From contig JAXIHJ010000149.1 in assembly GCA_034189755.1 (NCBI GenBank), positions 1 to 6,471 on the forward strand: DNA of 6,471 bases, written 5' to 3'. The notes under the pieces are model-generated. The model made no database searches, was not told the DNA's origin, and saw only the letters and a program-made list of their open reading frames with translations. Shown piece after piece: positions 5,742 to 6,471 of this stretch (within the stretch, counting starts at the first letter, position 1; each line of letters begins with the position of its first letter). Source of the stretch: JAXIHJ01 sp034189755. GTDB lineage: Bacteria; Planctomycetota; Phycisphaerae; SM23-33. The position numbers were made by a program, and so were the translations under genes.

Positions 5742-6257
5742 TTACAGCCCCAGGTCGGCCTTCGTCAGCAGCGACTCGAATTTGTATCCGGCGGCCTCGA
5801 TGTTTTCCCGGGCGCCTTCCATCCGATCAATCGTGCAGACGATCTTTGTAACGGTCGCACCGGCATCTGTGAGCACGCCGGCGGCCTCGAGCACCTGCCC
5901 GCCCGTTGTGGCGATGTCCTCCACCAGCAGCACCTTTTGGCCGGTGGAGAGCCTGCCTTCGAGCATCTTGCCCGTGCCGTAGTCCTTTTTGGCGTTGCGG
6001 ACGATGACGAACGGCTTGTCCGCAGCCATGGCCGCCGCAGCCGCCAGGGCTACGCCGCCCAGCTCCGCACCGGCGATTACGTCCGCATCCGCAGCCAGTT
6101 CGGCGAACCGCCTGCCAAGCTCGGCGAGGATATCAGGCTGGGTCTCGAAGAGGTACTTGTCGAGGTAGTATTTGCTTCGCCGCCCGCTGCGGAGTATGAA
6201 ATCGCCTTCGAGGTAGGCAGCCTCCTTAATCCGCCGGGCCAGCTCTTGTCTGTCCAT
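5742..6257 (-). CDS. pyrE: Orotate phosphoribosyltransferase
   Basis: This cytoplasmic enzyme of de novo pyrimidine synthesis joins orotate and PRPP to give orotidine 5'-monophosphate. The protein has 171 residues, at the short end of the usual range. DFILRSGRRSKYYLDKY (19-35) is the N-terminal orotate-side motif and GAELGGVAL (63-71) is a conserved phosphate-binding turn. VRNAKKDYGTGKMLEG (86-101) is the flexible lysine-rich catalytic loop. VLLVEDIATTGG (109-120) is the PRPP-binding signature, with E113-D114 and TTGG. All key elements are present, so the enzyme should be active. AAGGAGA 6 bases before the ATG supports the start. The gene converges on gmhA with 5 bp between stops and no terminator, and no other pyrimidine gene is nearby. 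A candidate promoter and then a decamer repeat array lie upstream. Confidence 0.95.
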   Translation of the reverse strand: MDRQELARRIKEAAYLEGDFILRSGRRSKYYLDKYLFETQPDILAELGRRFAELAADADVIAGAELGGVALAAAAAMAADKPFVIVRNAKKDYGTGKMLEGRLSTGQKVLLVEDIATTGGQVLEAAGVLTDAGATVTKIVCTIDRMEGARENIEAAGYKFESLLTKADLGL

Positions 6258-6263
6258 GCAGCA

Positions 6264-6270
6264 TCTCCTT
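6264..6270 (-). promoter_or_regulatory. Shine-Dalgarno site of pyrE
   Basis: AAGGAGA on the minus strand is 6 bases before the ATG at 6257. It is strong and fixes the start. Confidence 0.75.
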
Positions 6271-6281
6271 CCACGATTAAG

Positions 6282-6310
6282 GTGGTACCATCAACATGCA
6301 GGCGGGTCAA
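6282..6310 (-). promoter_or_regulatory. Candidate promoter for pyrE
   Basis: On the minus strand TTGACC (6305-6310) is a good -35 box. Seventeen bp on is TACCAC (6282-6287), a poor -10 box but preceded by TGG, an extended -10 feature. Transcription would begin near 6275, leaving a leader of about 18 bases that still holds the ribosome binding site. Confidence 0.4.
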
Positions 6311-6360
6311 TAGAAGACCTGTACGCCGGCGGCCTGAAACGGGCCGAGACAAACTTTTCG

Positions 6361-6467
6361 CGCCCAATTCCACCCGATTGCGCCCAATTGCGCCCAATTG
6401 CGCCCAGTTGCGCCCAATTGCGCCCAATTGCGCCCAGTTGCGCCCGATTGCGCCCAATTGCGCCCAA
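6361..6467. repeat. Tandem array of a 10-bp unit (CGCCCAATTG), about 10.7 copies
   Basis: From 6361 the sequence repeats every 10 bases without gaps. Units starting at 6381, 6391, 6411, 6421 and 6451 are exactly CGCCCAATTG. Those at 6401 and 6431 read CGCCCAGTTG, and the one at 6441 reads CGCCCGATTG. The first two units are diverged (CGCCCAATTC, CACCCGATTG) and the last stops after CGCCCAA at 6467. A higher-order 30-bp unit is exactly duplicated (6381-6410 equals 6411-6440). The array sits about 50 bp upstream of the candidate pyrE -35 box, more than 100 bp from the start codon. The unit has no stop codon in any frame, so spurious reading frames cross it. Function is unknown; it may be a regulatory array or a simple slippage-prone minisatellite. 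Confidence 0.95.
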
Positions 6468-6471
6468 ACCG

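Noticed and set aside
6330..6346. CGGCC-N7-GGCCG hairpin upstream of pyrE
   Set aside because: Only 5 bp and no T run after it on either strand; expected by chance in GC-rich intergenic DNA.
6077..6457. Minus-strand 126-residue frame beginning in the decamer array
   Set aside because: Its start is repeat translation and the remainder is pyrE read in the wrong frame; no recognisable domain.
6361..6467. Decamer array as a CRISPR
   Set aside because: The repeats are directly abutting 10-mers with no unique spacers, and no cas gene is near.

Overview
The window looks like part of the chromosome of a Gram-negative-type environmental bacterium. The base composition is moderately GC-rich by eye. 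The best taxonomic hint is a secreted protein ending in a PEP-CTERM sorting signal (VIPEPG, a hydrophobic helix, then CHRRR) beside envelope-sugar genes. This suits Planctomycetota (Phycisphaerae-like), but other PEP-CTERM/exosortase lineages cannot be excluded. I see no RNA genes, insertion sequences, CRISPR arrays or phage genes.

Layout from left to right. Bases 1-1932 (+) hold a tightly spaced pair: a 5'-truncated WecA/MraY-type polyprenyl-phosphate sugar-1-phosphate transferase and a DPM1-like family 2 glycosyltransferase. Facing them, bases 1976-4945 (-) hold three genes, read right to left: a PEP-CTERM trypsin-like protease, a membrane-anchored thioredoxin-fold protein without a CXXC pair, and a multi-membrane-span GT39-like (GT-C) glycosyltransferase. 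Bases 4946-5160 are a divergent promoter region. It contains a good sigma70 promoter for the protease (TTGACC, 17 bp, TAGAAT on the minus strand) and a weaker one for the gene on the right. Bases 5161-5736 (+) are gmhA (sedoheptulose-7-phosphate isomerase). Five bases further on, convergent pyrE (orotate phosphoribosyltransferase) fills 5742-6257 (-). Upstream of pyrE are a candidate promoter and then, at 6361-6467, a tandem array of about 10.7 copies of a 10-bp unit.

Functionally, most genes serve the cell envelope. WecA/MraY-like enzymes load sugar phosphate on a polyprenyl lipid, DPM1-like enzymes make polyprenyl-phosphate sugars, and GT39-type membrane enzymes use such lipid-linked donors outside the membrane. 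GmhA starts heptose synthesis. PEP-CTERM proteins are known to go with exopolysaccharide loci and an exosortase; no exosortase lies in this window. pyrE is housekeeping.

I found no clearly new multi-gene system. The items most worth a second look are the helically phased decamer array upstream of pyrE, the PEP-CTERM protease with a complete apparent catalytic triad, and its CXXC-less thioredoxin-fold neighbour.
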